Part shown: positions 1 to 7,487 of the stretch, piece after piece
Numbering within the stretch: the stretch's first letter is position 1
Layout of the letters: every line of letters starts with the position of its first letter
NCBI GenBank assembly: GCA_023447635.1
Contig: JAEXNA010000129.1
Coordinates: forward strand, 1 to 25,871
Source: Vulcanimicrobiota bacterium
Lineage (GTDB): Bacteria > Vulcanimicrobiota > Xenobia > Xenobiales > JADMJV01
Length of the DNA stretch: 25,871 nt
Direction: 5' to 3'
Program-made: the position numbers and the translations under genes
The notes under the pieces: generated by a model
The model's input: only the letters and a program-made list of their open reading frames with translations
Database searches by the model: none
What the model was told of the DNA's origin: nothing

Positions 1-108
1 GGCTTCGGCGGTGGATTTGGCGGCGGCTGGGGCGGCGGCGGTTCGCAGTTCTTCGGCGGCGCCAATATGTTTGCGATGAACGCTACCGTCTTCGGCAACT
101 ACTACTAA
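1..108 (+). CDS. 3' end of a Gly-rich hypothetical protein (partial)
   Basis: An open frame enters from the left edge and stops with TAA at 106-108, leaving the last 35 codons. The visible part is dominated by Gly with Phe and Trp (GFGGGFGGGWGGGG), then a less biased tail ending in FGNYY. A strong intrinsic terminator follows 18 bases later, which supports this being a real gene end. Gly/aromatic tails of this kind occur in disordered or secreted structural proteins. The N-terminal part is missing, so no family or function can be given. Confidence 0.6.
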   Translation, partial: GFGGGFGGGWGGGGSQFFGGANMFAMNATVFGNYY

Positions 109-126
109 AGCGACCCTCCAATGGAA

Positions 127-167
127 CGAAAGGGCGGCCCTCGTCGAGGTGCCGCCCTTTTCGTTTT
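127..167 (+). terminator. Rho-independent terminator after the Gly-rich gene
   Basis: The arms AAAGGGCGGC (129-138) and GCCGCCCTTT (151-160) pair perfectly over 10 bp around a 12-base loop. They are followed by a T-rich run (TTTTCGTTTTT). It ends the Gly-rich gene and sits between that gene and the convergent FIST gene. Confidence 0.85.
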
Positions 168-206
168 TAACCCGGGCCGCAAGCCGGCCTCGTTCGTTCC
201 GCGCCG

Positions 207-1388
207 TCAGGGCTCGGAGAACACCGCAAAGCACGAGGTGAAGCTGTGCAGCGAGGTCGTCCCGCCCACCGGGCCAAGCTCTCCGTTGGCGAAGACGCCG
301 CCCAACGGCACCTCCCCTACTCTGGCTCCGAACAGTTCCGAGTCGTGGTGCGGGTGTCCATAGAGCGAACGACCGCGTCCGACGCACGAAAAGAGCAGAG
401 CGCCTCGCACCTTCTCGAGGTCGCCACAGCTTTGGCTGAGCTCTTCGAGTCGGGCTTCCAGGTCCTCGGAGGACGACTGTCCGTCCCGAACATGCAGCTG
501 CACCGTCTGGCCAACCCTGGGTCGAGCGTTGACCACCAGGGCGTGCTCTTCGGGCTGGACTCCCAAGACCTGGCGGATCAGAAAGTCTCCGGGGCCGTAG
601 CTGAACTTGGGGCCTCCCGCGCCAAAACCCAGAAAGAGCATATGAGAGGCCAGCCGCTGGTCGCGCGGCGGCAGCGCCTTCAGCGTCGAAATCACTACGT
701 TCCCCGCGAGCTGCCCGTCCAGGGTGGCCACCTCGTTGTAGCTGCAGTCCGTCACCACCATAGTGCGACCGATCGGGCGGCAGCCCTGGGCAACCACCGA
801 GTCCATGCGGATGTCGCCGAACAGGCCGACTCCAAGCACCCCGCTGCGGTGCAGACCAGCCGGACCAAATAGCGGAGCGCTACCGGCGGTCTGGCCCCCA
901 CTGGAAAGCCCGCCCACCTTGGCAACCCCGGGATAGGCGTAGTCGAGACCCGACAGAAAATCGTCTCCCGGTAGCGAGAACGGCTCGGCGAAGAGAAGCA
1001 TTCCCCGCAACCCCTCGCCGTCCCCCAGCAGTCGCTCTTGCCAGGCCTGCGGCGGAGCGTCCAGGTCGGGGAGCTGGGAAGACTCTACATGGAAGGTCCG
1101 CAGCTCGACCCCGGGCAGCCAGGCTGCGGTCATGCTCAAGGCGCTGCTCCCTTCGACTTCCTCGCCGTCGCCGATCACTCCGCTGCCCGAGCAGCCGCAT
1201 ATCAACGCCTTGGGGCACAGGTTAGCGAGCTTCTGCCGCAGGGCGTCGTAATGGCCGATCAGGTCAGGGGTAGCGAAGAGCACCAGCAAGTGAGGGCTAT
1301 CCCCCTCCCCCAGGCGCAGCAGTTCGCTCACCTCGTCGAGGCAGGCTTCGAACCCCGCGCGTCGGCTGACCGCCGAAAGCCATTTCAT
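207..1388 (-). CDS. FIST-domain signal transduction protein
   Basis: A 393-aa protein with the two-part FIST architecture (FIST_N then FIST_C). This is a predicted small-ligand sensory module of bacteria, usually found alone or near chemotaxis and two-component genes. Visible family features are the start MKWLSAVS, the ICGCSGSGVIGDGEEVEG segment near residues 63-80, and a C-terminal half ending in GALLFSCVGRG...GGVFANGELGPVGG...HSFTSCFAVF. There is no signal peptide or transmembrane segment, so it is probably cytoplasmic. I chose the ATG at 1388 because family members begin MKW-S-AVS and GAGGAAG lies about 8 bases upstream. An in-frame start at 1460 would add 24 unrelated residues. No partner kinase is adjacent. 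It is divergent from the antiporter gene. The ligand is unknown. Confidence 0.88.
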   Translation of the reverse strand: MKWLSAVSRRAGFEACLDEVSELLRLGEGDSPHLLVLFATPDLIGHYDALRQKLANLCPKALICGCSGSGVIGDGEEVEGSSALSMTAAWLPGVELRTFHVESSQLPDLDAPPQAWQERLLGDGEGLRGMLLFAEPFSLPGDDFLSGLDYAYPGVAKVGGLSSGGQTAGSAPLFGPAGLHRSGVLGVGLFGDIRMDSVVAQGCRPIGRTMVVTDCSYNEVATLDGQLAGNVVISTLKALPPRDQRLASHMLFLGFGAGGPKFSYGPGDFLIRQVLGVQPEEHALVVNARPRVGQTVQLHVRDGQSSSEDLEARLEELSQSCGDLEKVRGALLFSCVGRGRSLYGHPHHDSELFGARVGEVPLGGVFANGELGPVGGTTSLHSFTSCFAVFSEP

Positions 1389-1532
1389 ACTCCTGCACTT
1401 CCTCGTCAGAAGAGGCGTTCCCCCATCCTCGAGCAGTTCGCCTTTCGGGTGCCCCTCCAAGAGACCTCGTAGGGCACTCAGCGAGGACTAGCTGCGAGAT
1501 ACTAACAGGGTCGTCGCCTCCAGGTGACGGCG

Positions 1533-1542
1533 AAGGAAAGGG
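1533..1542 (+). promoter_or_regulatory. Ribosome binding site deciding the antiporter start
   Basis: AAGGAAAGGG lies 5 bases before TTG 1548 but inside the frame opened by GTG 1524. This makes the rarer TTG codon the better start. Confidence 0.55.
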
Positions 1543-1547
1543 ATATC

Positions 1548-2804
1548 TTGGACTTCGACACCTTATATCTGATGGGGGGGCTCATTCTCGTCCTCGCAGC
1601 GGTCAGCAAACCTGTACTTTCCGAACGACCGCTCACCTCAGCGATGCTCTACCTTTTCATCGGAGCGCTCCTGTCTCCCCAGGCGGCCGGCTACCTGCCC
1701 ATCGACCCCTGGCCGGACGCCCCGGTCCTTGAACGGGTGTCCGAGCTGGCTGTGGTCATCAGCTTATTCGTTTGCGGTCTCAAGATTCACGTAAGAGCCA
1801 ACGACCGCCTATGGCTGCTTCCGTTGCGACTGGCTTTCGTTTCGATGATGATCACGGTGGCGCTAATCGCCTTCCTGGGCGTTACCTTTCTGAGTCTCTC
1901 GCTGGGGCTGGCCGTCGTTCTGGGAGCCGTTCTCGCTCCCACCGATCCGGTTCTGGCCTCGGAGGTACAGGTCAAGAACACGCAGGACCGAGACCAGGTC
2001 AGATTCGCGCTCACCGGCGAAGCCGGTTTCAACGACGGGACAGCCTTCCCGTTCGTCTACCTAGGGCTGGGCCTTCTTGGGCTGCACGAGCTGGGAGCCT
2101 GGGGGAGCCGCTGGTTCGTGATCGAAGTGCTCTGGGCGACTCTGGGTGGACTCCTCCTGGGAGCCCTGCTGGGTAGCCTGGCCGGACTTGTAGCTAAACG
2201 GATAACCTTATCGTGTCAGGATTCGGAAGGGGTCCACGAGTTTCTCGCTTTTGGGCTAGTTTTTCTCGCCTACGGAATGGCACTGGCGCTGAACACGCAC
2301 GCCTTTCTGGCGGCGTTCTCCTCGGGTCTGGCCCTGCGATTCGTCGAGTCGCAGGGAGACGAGAAGCCCGAAGCCTCACAGATGTCTCACGATATCCTGG
2401 GCTTCAAAGAGCGTGTGGAACGCCTGCTCGAGGCGGTGACCGTAATTCTGGTAGGGGCGATCGTCGCGCAGATCTCCTGGGACAAAAATCTGATCTGGTT
2501 CGTACCCGTCCTCTTTCTCCTTATTCGCCCCCTGGCCGTGTGGCTGGGACTGGCGGGAGCGAAAATGAAGCCGATCCAGCGCCGCTACGTCTCCTGGTTG
2601 GGAATACGTGGCATCGGTTCGGTCTACTATCTTTCTTACGCGGCTAATCACGGTATTCCCGGACCTCACGTCGAAATGCTTTCCAGCCTGGTGTACCCGG
2701 TGCTGGCGATCTCCATCCTGGTTCACGGATTCTCCGTACATCCTCTGATGAGCCGCTACGGTGAGTCAAAGGAGGAAGAAGACGACTCAGCTGAACAGGT
2801 CTAG
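1548..2804 (+). CDS. CPA1-type cation:proton (Na+/H+) antiporter
   Basis: A 418-aa polytopic membrane protein with about 12 hydrophobic segments, typical in length for the NhaP/NHE (CPA1) family, which exchanges Na+ or K+ for H+ across the inner membrane. The hallmark residues are present: Thr-Asp-Pro in VLAPTDPVLAS (about residues 128-138) and the Asn-Asp pair in GEAGFNDGTAFPF (about 157-169). There is no C-terminal TrkA or cyclic-nucleotide regulatory domain. I prefer the TTG at 1548 because a strong Shine-Dalgarno, AAGGAAAGGG (1533-1542), lies 5 bases before it. The in-frame GTG at 1524 has no clear ribosome site and would add 8 residues. The 3' end overlaps the convergent radical SAM gene by 18 bases. 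Ion specificity cannot be told from sequence. Confidence 0.88.
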   Translation: MDFDTLYLMGGLILVLAAVSKPVLSERPLTSAMLYLFIGALLSPQAAGYLPIDPWPDAPVLERVSELAVVISLFVCGLKIHVRANDRLWLLPLRLAFVSMMITVALIAFLGVTFLSLSLGLAVVLGAVLAPTDPVLASEVQVKNTQDRDQVRFALTGEAGFNDGTAFPFVYLGLGLLGLHELGAWGSRWFVIEVLWATLGGLLLGALLGSLAGLVAKRITLSCQDSEGVHEFLAFGLVFLAYGMALALNTHAFLAAFSSGLALRFVESQGDEKPEASQMSHDILGFKERVERLLEAVTVILVGAIVAQISWDKNLIWFVPVLFLLIRPLAVWLGLAGAKMKPIQRRYVSWLGIRGIGSVYYLSYAANHGIPGPHVEMLSSLVYPVLAISILVHGFSVHPLMSRYGESKEEEDDSAEQV

Positions 2805-3857
2805 CTGTTGTGGCCCCGGGCGGCGGAAGTGCTCGGTGGTCAGGCGTTTCACCGGTCGGGGTAGCCCGGCCTTGCGCTGGGCCAGCCGATAAAGCTGCGC
2901 CATGCTATGAGCCAGCGGCCCCTCCCCTCGAAATCGGGAGTGGAAGTTGGCGTCGTTCAATTTGCCGCCTCGCATGGAGCGTACTCGATCGAGCACTTTA
3001 TCGACCCGATCGGGGAAATGCTCTTCCAGCCAGGCGGTGAACACCGGAACCACCGCGCCGGGAAGGCGCAGCGGGATATAGTGAGCGTTCAGCGCCCCAG
3101 CCTCGGCTGCGGCGGCGATGATAGCCGGCAGTTCGTGGTCGTTGAGCCCTGGGATGACCGGAGAGACGGTAACCGAGCAGGGCACTCCCGCCTCGGTCAG
3201 ACGACGGACCGCCTCGAGCCGACGAGCCGGCGAGGCCGCCCGCGGCTCCATTCGGCGAGCCAGGTCGGGAGCCAGCGTGGTGATCGAAAGCAGCACATGG
3301 ACGCAGTTCCAGCGAGCCAGGCGGGATAGCAAGTCGATATCGCGGGTGACCAGGAAGTTCTTGGTCACGATCCCCACCGGGTGGCGAAAATCTAAGAACA
3401 CCTCCAGGCAGCCTCGGGTGATCCCCAGTTGACGCTCGACCGGTTGGTAGCAGTCGGTAACGCCGGAAAGCGAAATGGTGACCGGCTTGTAGCTCGGCTT
3501 CATGAGATGCTCGCGAAGCAGGCGAGGCGCCTCTCTTTTGACCAGCACCCGGGTCTCGAAGTCCAAGCCGGCCGAAAATCCCAGATACTCGTGCCCGGGT
3601 CGAGCGTAGCAGTAAGAGCAGCCGTGCTCACATCCGCGATAGGGGTTCAGGGTGGCTTCCATCGGCAGGTCCGGGCTGTCGTTGGTGGCTACGACACTGC
3701 GGCTGCTGTCCTCCAAAAACTGAGTGGCCGGGCGCGCCCCCCATTCGTCCAGGAAAGCGCCTTCATAAAATTCGGGGTCTCGCTCGAGATCGATCTGAGT
3801 GAACCGATTGGGCGGATTATGATTGGCTCCGCGGCCGCTGTGGGGGGTGTTGGACAT
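2787..3857 (-). CDS. PA0069-family radical SAM protein (SplB-related)
   Basis: A 356-aa radical SAM enzyme. The [4Fe-4S]/S-adenosylmethionine cluster motif CX3CX2C is seen as CEHGCSYCYARP (about residues 76-87). It is preceded by the family's NPYRGCEHGCSYCYAR context and followed by SGVTDCYQPVE and LLSITTL segments. The order matches the PA0069 group, which is related to spore photoproduct lyase but has no firmly known reaction. The protein ends in QLDLFS, a textbook beta-clamp-binding pentapeptide, which would fit a DNA-associated role (inference). ATG 3857 has no obvious Shine-Dalgarno. The gene is divergent from the 76-aa orphan and convergent with the antiporter. It has no SPASM domain, so it is not a typical peptide maturase. 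Confidence 0.9.
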   Translation of the reverse strand: MSNTPHSGRGANHNPPNRFTQIDLERDPEFYEGAFLDEWGARPATQFLEDSSRSVVATNDSPDLPMEATLNPYRGCEHGCSYCYARPGHEYLGFSAGLDFETRVLVKREAPRLLREHLMKPSYKPVTISLSGVTDCYQPVERQLGITRGCLEVFLDFRHPVGIVTKNFLVTRDIDLLSRLARWNCVHVLLSITTLAPDLARRMEPRAASPARRLEAVRRLTEAGVPCSVTVSPVIPGLNDHELPAIIAAAAEAGALNAHYIPLRLPGAVVPVFTAWLEEHFPDRVDKVLDRVRSMRGGKLNDANFHSRFRGEGPLAHSMAQLYRLAQRKAGLPRPVKRLTTEHFRRPGPQQLDLFS

Positions 3858-3905
3858 GGTGTTGTGACGAACGTTTAACAGAACTGCGCTAAGCTACAAA
3901 TCTTG

Positions 3906-3911
3906 AAGGAG
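3906..3911 (+). promoter_or_regulatory. Strong Shine-Dalgarno for the 76-aa orphan gene
   Basis: AAGGAG is placed 9 bases before ATG 3921. It decides between the clustered candidates TTG 3903, ATG 3915 and ATG 3921. Confidence 0.6.
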
Positions 3912-3920
3912 TTGATGACG

Positions 3921-4151
3921 ATGATTTCCCAAACCCGCTGGTCTCTGACCCAAACCACCCATAGCAACTTTAGCGCCAGCGCCCTGGGTCAGACCGCCAA
4001 CTCCGGCATGATGAGCGGTAACGTAGGCGGCCAGATCGGCGTCGACGAGTTTGTTTTCGACACCAGTTCCGGCGTGCTCGCCTCCTTCCAAGAACCGCCC
4101 GCCCTGGCCAGCCTGCTCAACAGCCACGAGGGCTGCAGCTTCATCATTTAG
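3921..4151 (+). CDS. Small orphan protein, 76 aa
   Basis: Not recognised. The product is rich in Ser, Thr, Gly and Asn, begins MISQTRWSLTQTTHSNFSA, has no signal peptide or transmembrane helix, and ends NSHEGCSFII. A very good Shine-Dalgarno, AAGGAG at 3906-3911, lies 9 bases before ATG 3921. ATG 3915 is only 3 bases away, so 3921 is preferred. The clean ribosome site in a short non-coding gap is the main evidence that it is translated. It starts 63 bases from the divergently read radical SAM gene and ends just before the convergent ABHD18-like gene. No function is suggested. Confidence 0.6.
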   Translation: MISQTRWSLTQTTHSNFSASALGQTANSGMMSGNVGGQIGVDEFVFDTSSGVLASFQEPPALASLLNSHEGCSFII

Positions 4152-4182
4152 GCTCTCGTCACGGCAAGAGTTTCTCTCCCGT

Positions 4183-5172
4183 TTAGGGTAGCCAGCCCAA
4201 CTCTTCGTAAGGCGGCAGGTCCAGCCTGGCAAAGGCATCGACAATCCCCTTCATGAACGCTTTGCGTCGGAACATCACCGACGAGACGTGCCCCGAGGCC
4301 AGCCAGCGAATGCTCGACGTTGGCCAGGTCGATTGGGTCAAACGACAGGACTCCGCGTTGACGTAGGCGTCGTAGGAGGCCGCAACCCAGACACAGGCGT
4401 CCGGCCGCTTCGGCTTAGGAAACAGCTTCAGGTCCGAGCGATCCAGCTGCTCTTTGAGCCGCTGCCGCGCGGCCGCCTCGTCCTGGTCTAACGCCTTCCA
4501 GTCGGTATACCTCGAAAGGACCCCGTCCAGGAATACGGGACTGGCGCAGTTCGGAGCGATGCAGGCGCAGATGGCCAGCGGTTCAGGATGCAGCGCCGCC
4601 ACATGCGAGGTGATCTGGCCGCCCATGCTGATGCCGCACACCCCCAACCGGTAGAACCCCTCGCCCTTCAGCCAGTCCAGAATAACCCGGGTCTCGGCGC
4701 AGGCCGTCATCCCCATCAGCCACAGGTCGCTGACCGTATGAACGTAGGTGCCTTTCTGATTGGCCGGGCGGCGCACCCCGTAAAACGGATTTTCCAGGAT
4801 GATCGATCCGATGCCGTGAGCCAGCAGCGGCACCGCCAGGAGGCGATATCGTCCGTCGTAGCCTTCATCGCCCGTACAAGGCAGGTGGACGCAGATCCGG
4901 GTGGAGAGGTCCCAATCCCGAGGCAACACCATCAGGAAATGGGCCGTTTCCGACTCCTTCGGCAGCTTCCGATCCGGATGAGGCGAGGCGAAACGATACT
5001 CCCGGACGATGTGGGTCGGGTTGCGAACCTCGCTGATGCAGTGGAACTCGGATCTCGGCGGCGCGTCGAGCTGAACCAGAGAAAGTCCCAGGATCTCGGG
5101 GTCGCCCCAGCCCCCGGGGAAAAACGACCCGTCGTTGCGCAGGCGAGCGTGCAGAGTGTCTAGCCAGTACAC
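4183..5172 (-). CDS. ABHD18-like alpha/beta hydrolase
   Basis: A 329-aa soluble alpha/beta hydrolase resembling the ABHD18 (DUF2048) family, best known from eukaryotes. Seen: the oxyanion-region segment HLPCTGDEGY (about 96-105), GIGSIILENPFYGVRRPANQ (about 120-139), VSDLWLMG, the nucleophile elbow GISMGG with Ser182, Asp268 in ASYDAYV and His295 in SGHVSSVMF, giving a complete Ser-Asp-His triad. No signal peptide. The start is GTG 5172, 42 bases after the metallophosphoesterase stop, with only a weak ribosome site, so it probably depends on upstream transcription. The animal protein has been linked to phospholipid (cardiolipin) metabolism, as I recall. Whether this bacterial relative is a lipase, esterase or thioesterase is not known. 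Pairing with a secreted phosphatase hints at phosphoester or lipid turnover (inference). Confidence 0.82.
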   Translation of the reverse strand: MYWLDTLHARLRNDGSFFPGGWGDPEILGLSLVQLDAPPRSEFHCISEVRNPTHIVREYRFASPHPDRKLPKESETAHFLMVLPRDWDLSTRICVHLPCTGDEGYDGRYRLLAVPLLAHGIGSIILENPFYGVRRPANQKGTYVHTVSDLWLMGMTACAETRVILDWLKGEGFYRLGVCGISMGGQITSHVAALHPEPLAICACIAPNCASPVFLDGVLSRYTDWKALDQDEAAARQRLKEQLDRSDLKLFPKPKRPDACVWVAASYDAYVNAESCRLTQSTWPTSSIRWLASGHVSSVMFRRKAFMKGIVDAFARLDLPPYEELGWLP

Positions 5173-5214
5173 CCCGAGCCCGTTCGCCAGGAGTCAGGCC
5201 GTCCCCTATTGGGG

Positions 5215-6741
5215 TTAGCGGGTTCGGCTGCGTAGGTAGACCGTATCCGGGTAAACTCGCCGTTCGAAGCGCCAGCCATCTCCGTCCTTGATAGGAAAGA
5301 GGTAGACGGGCTCGAGGGTCGCCCTCCAGCCGTTGGCGCCATCCGGTTCCAGGTTGACTTCGAGGTGTCCGTAGTGACGGCCCCCGTCGACCAGCACACC
5401 GTTCTCCCAGACCTCGGGCGCCCCCGTGTCGGCCAGGAACTGCTGGTGAGGATTCTTGAGCCCTTTCTCGGCCTTACGCAGGCCGTCGCCGCCGATACCC
5501 ACATCGTAGAACTGGACTGTATGGGGCTGCTTGCCCTGACCGGGGACCCACTCCTGGCCTTCGATGCTCGAGCGTTCCCACATCTCGTCGTGGCCGGCAA
5601 TCACGGCGTCAACCCCGTACTTCATGAAAAGCGGAGTGTAGGCCCGCAGCGGCTGTCCCGACTGGGGGTCCTGCCCGGGGCCCTCGCCTGCCGGATAGCC
5701 GTGCGGGCCAACCGAGTAAGGGCAGTGGTGGAAGAAGACAAAGGTGAAGGCGTCCTCCCGCTGCGCAGCCGCCAACTCTGTCTCGAGCCATTCGGTCTGG
5801 CGAGACCCGCCCTGAATGCCGGGAACCTCTTTCGGAGCCGAGTTCATGTGATAGTTGGGATCGGCCGGGGTCTTGTGAGGCATGCCGTCGCAGGAGTCCA
5901 GCGAGATCAGCCTCGCCGGGCCAAGCTTCACGCTGTAGTAGTTCTCCCGATGCTCGGCGCCAGTGGGATGAAAGTAGGCGAAATATTTGCGACTGGCGTC
6001 GATGATAGCGGGCAGGCTGTACTTGCCGTTCTTGGGGCCGCCGTAATATTCGTGGTTGCCGATGGCCGGTAAAAGCGGCACCTGGCTGGCCAGGCTCTTG
6101 GCCCCGTCCGGGTCGGTGTTCATGCGCCAGAACTCGTCCCAGTCACGCTGCTCGCCGCCGCTTTCCACCAGGTCGCCGGCGATCAGGATCGCCTGCGCCT
6201 GGCGGGACATCATCAGGTCCAGGTTGGCCCGATAGCCAGTGGCCTGGTCCACCAGGTACTTCCGCTTCGGATCACTCTCCGAGGGCCAGCCGGTCGGGGT
6301 GCCGTGGCTTTCCGGCTCGGTCTCGCTGTCGGAGTAGGCCAGAAAACGGTACGACTCCCGGCCGCTCGGCGGGGTGGTGAAGGCAGCCTGGAACGGCTCT
6401 CCCTCCGAGGCCAATTGAACACGGTAGCTGTAGGCCTTTTTGGGGTCCAACTGTCGCAACTCGACCCGGTGCAGAAAGCGCGGCGAAGCCACCTTCAGCT
6501 GAGCAAACTGTTCCACCTCGGACAGGTTGAAACCCAGCCCTTCGGCCCGGCGCGAGGTGCTACGATACGCCTCGTCGCCCAGATGAAGGACCAGCGGTCG
6601 AGGGTCCTCGCTGACCCAGTAGACGTCGGCCGAGGTCGGCGTGACGTTCTGCAGGTAGGGGTAGGCCCAGATGGTGCCGTCGGCGAGCGCCGAGCCGGCC
6701 AAAGAGAGTGAGAGCAACAAGGAACAAAGGGTCTTACGCAT
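5215..6741 (-). CDS. Secreted purple-acid-phosphatase-like metallophosphoesterase
   Basis: A 508-aa exported protein. It has a signal peptide (MRKTLCSLLLSLSLAGSALA, likely cut after Ala20), a fibronectin-III-like N-terminal domain (about 25-125) as in purple acid phosphatases, and then a calcineurin-like metallophosphoesterase domain. Metal-ligand motifs in order: Asp138 in YSDSE, Asp190 in AGDLVESGG, Asn229-His230 in GNHEYYG, His338/339 in FFHHCPY, and His384 in AGHDEMWERS. The classical last motif is GHxH; here the second His is replaced by Glu386, so metal choice or activity may differ. It probably hydrolyses phosphomono- or diesters outside the cytoplasm. Transcription appears to continue into the ABHD18-like gene. 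No strong Shine-Dalgarno is seen. Confidence 0.87.
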   Translation of the reverse strand: MRKTLCSLLLSLSLAGSALADGTIWAYPYLQNVTPTSADVYWVSEDPRPLVLHLGDEAYRSTSRRAEGLGFNLSEVEQFAQLKVASPRFLHRVELRQLDPKKAYSYRVQLASEGEPFQAAFTTPPSGRESYRFLAYSDSETEPESHGTPTGWPSESDPKRKYLVDQATGYRANLDLMMSRQAQAILIAGDLVESGGEQRDWDEFWRMNTDPDGAKSLASQVPLLPAIGNHEYYGGPKNGKYSLPAIIDASRKYFAYFHPTGAEHRENYYSVKLGPARLISLDSCDGMPHKTPADPNYHMNSAPKEVPGIQGGSRQTEWLETELAAAQREDAFTFVFFHHCPYSVGPHGYPAGEGPGQDPQSGQPLRAYTPLFMKYGVDAVIAGHDEMWERSSIEGQEWVPGQGKQPHTVQFYDVGIGGDGLRKAEKGLKNPHQQFLADTGAPEVWENGVLVDGGRHYGHLEVNLEPDGANGWRATLEPVYLFPIKDGDGWRFERRVYPDTVYLRSRTR

Positions 6742-6824
6742 GCCCGGGACGCTTCAAGTCAGAACCCGGTAATCCTGGAATCTTCACGGCAAGAAAGGCG
6801 CTTGGCCGCCACCCCAAAATTAGA

Positions 6825-6856
6825 CTAGCTCGCCGGAAAGTGGTCCAGCGAGCTAG
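6825..6856 (-). terminator. Probable terminator of the 167-aa orphan gene
   Basis: There is a perfect 9-bp inverted repeat, CTAGCTCGC (6825-6833) and GCGAGCTAG (6848-6856), with a 14-base loop. On the minus strand it starts 25 bases after the stop of the 6882-7385 gene and is followed by TCTAATTTTGG. The T tract is short, so termination strength is uncertain. Confidence 0.55.
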
Positions 6857-6881
6857 AATTTCAGAGCGAGGTGCGTCGTGC

Positions 6882-7385
6882 TTAAGCGCAGGGCGTCAAG
6901 AGCCATTCCTGGCTCAGCAAGGTTCCGCCCGAGGTGACGTCGGCGGCGGGTTCGGGGACGAACAAGGCGGACGGATCCTGGAAGTTCATTTCGGGCTTCT
7001 CACCCACGAAGTCTTCGCGCTGCGGGGTGCCGGTCTGACCACCCATCTGGTCGGCGACCAGCCAGTTGAGAGGAACGTTCTCGCCGATTTCGCTCTTGGA
7101 GCGGGCCTCGGCGATGGGACAGTGCTCTTTGGTCTCGTCCTTCTTGCCGGCTTCCTTTTTGGCCGTCTGGCCAAACTGGACTACGCGCTTGACGAAGGTA
7201 GAGAACGGGACGACTTCGTCCTGCTTGGACTGTTCCTTGGCTGCGAAGCGAACCGAGTCGCTCTGGGCTGCGCCACACTCGCGTTCGGCGTCGCCGACAT
7301 TGGCGACTTCCGCTTCCAGCGCGGACTGATAGTTCCGCGTGTACAGCTCGTACGAGCTAAATCCTATGCCGCCTAATGCGTTCAT
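6882..7385 (-). CDS. Orphan hypothetical protein, 167 aa
   Basis: Not recognised. The product begins MNALGGIGFSSYELYTRNY. A charged, probably helical stretch follows (about 20-95, with SALEAEVANVGDAERE and KKEAGKKDETKE), then a polar tail ending LLSQEWLLTPCA. There is no signal peptide, transmembrane helix or familiar motif. The start ATG is directly preceded by GGGGAG with no spacer, which is unusual for a Shine-Dalgarno, but no better in-frame start is nearby. It stands alone, with a hairpin terminator after it and a gap of about 100 bases before it. Six-frame coding competition is high here, so its reality rests on the terminator and the start context. Confidence 0.55.
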   Translation of the reverse strand: MNALGGIGFSSYELYTRNYQSALEAEVANVGDAERECGAAQSDSVRFAAKEQSKQDEVVPFSTFVKRVVQFGQTAKKEAGKKDETKEHCPIAEARSKSEIGENVPLNWLVADQMGGQTGTPQREDFVGEKPEMNFQDPSALFVPEPAADVTSGGTLLSQEWLLTPCA

Positions 7386-7487
7386 CTCCCCTACAGTGTA
7401 GCCCCTGGGAGCGTCAGGTTTGTTGCCAACATGTAAACTGGAGGTAAAACTTCCCGTCGAGGAGGGAGAGCCAAAGCGCCCAAATCG

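Noticed and set aside
1389..1547. Promoter boxes in the FIST/antiporter divergent gap (GATACT near 1498)
   Set aside because: The -10-like match has no accompanying -35 and is too weak to list as a feature.
2787..4151. Radical SAM gene plus small peptide gene as a RiPP (modified peptide) cluster
   Set aside because: The radical SAM protein is the PA0069/SplB type without a SPASM or RRE region. The genes are divergent, and the 76-aa protein has no leader/core pattern, transporter or protease nearby.
5203..5214. CCCCTATTGGGG palindrome between the phosphoesterase and ABHD18-like genes as a terminator
   Set aside because: It has only four paired bases and no T run, and the 42-base spacing fits co-transcription.
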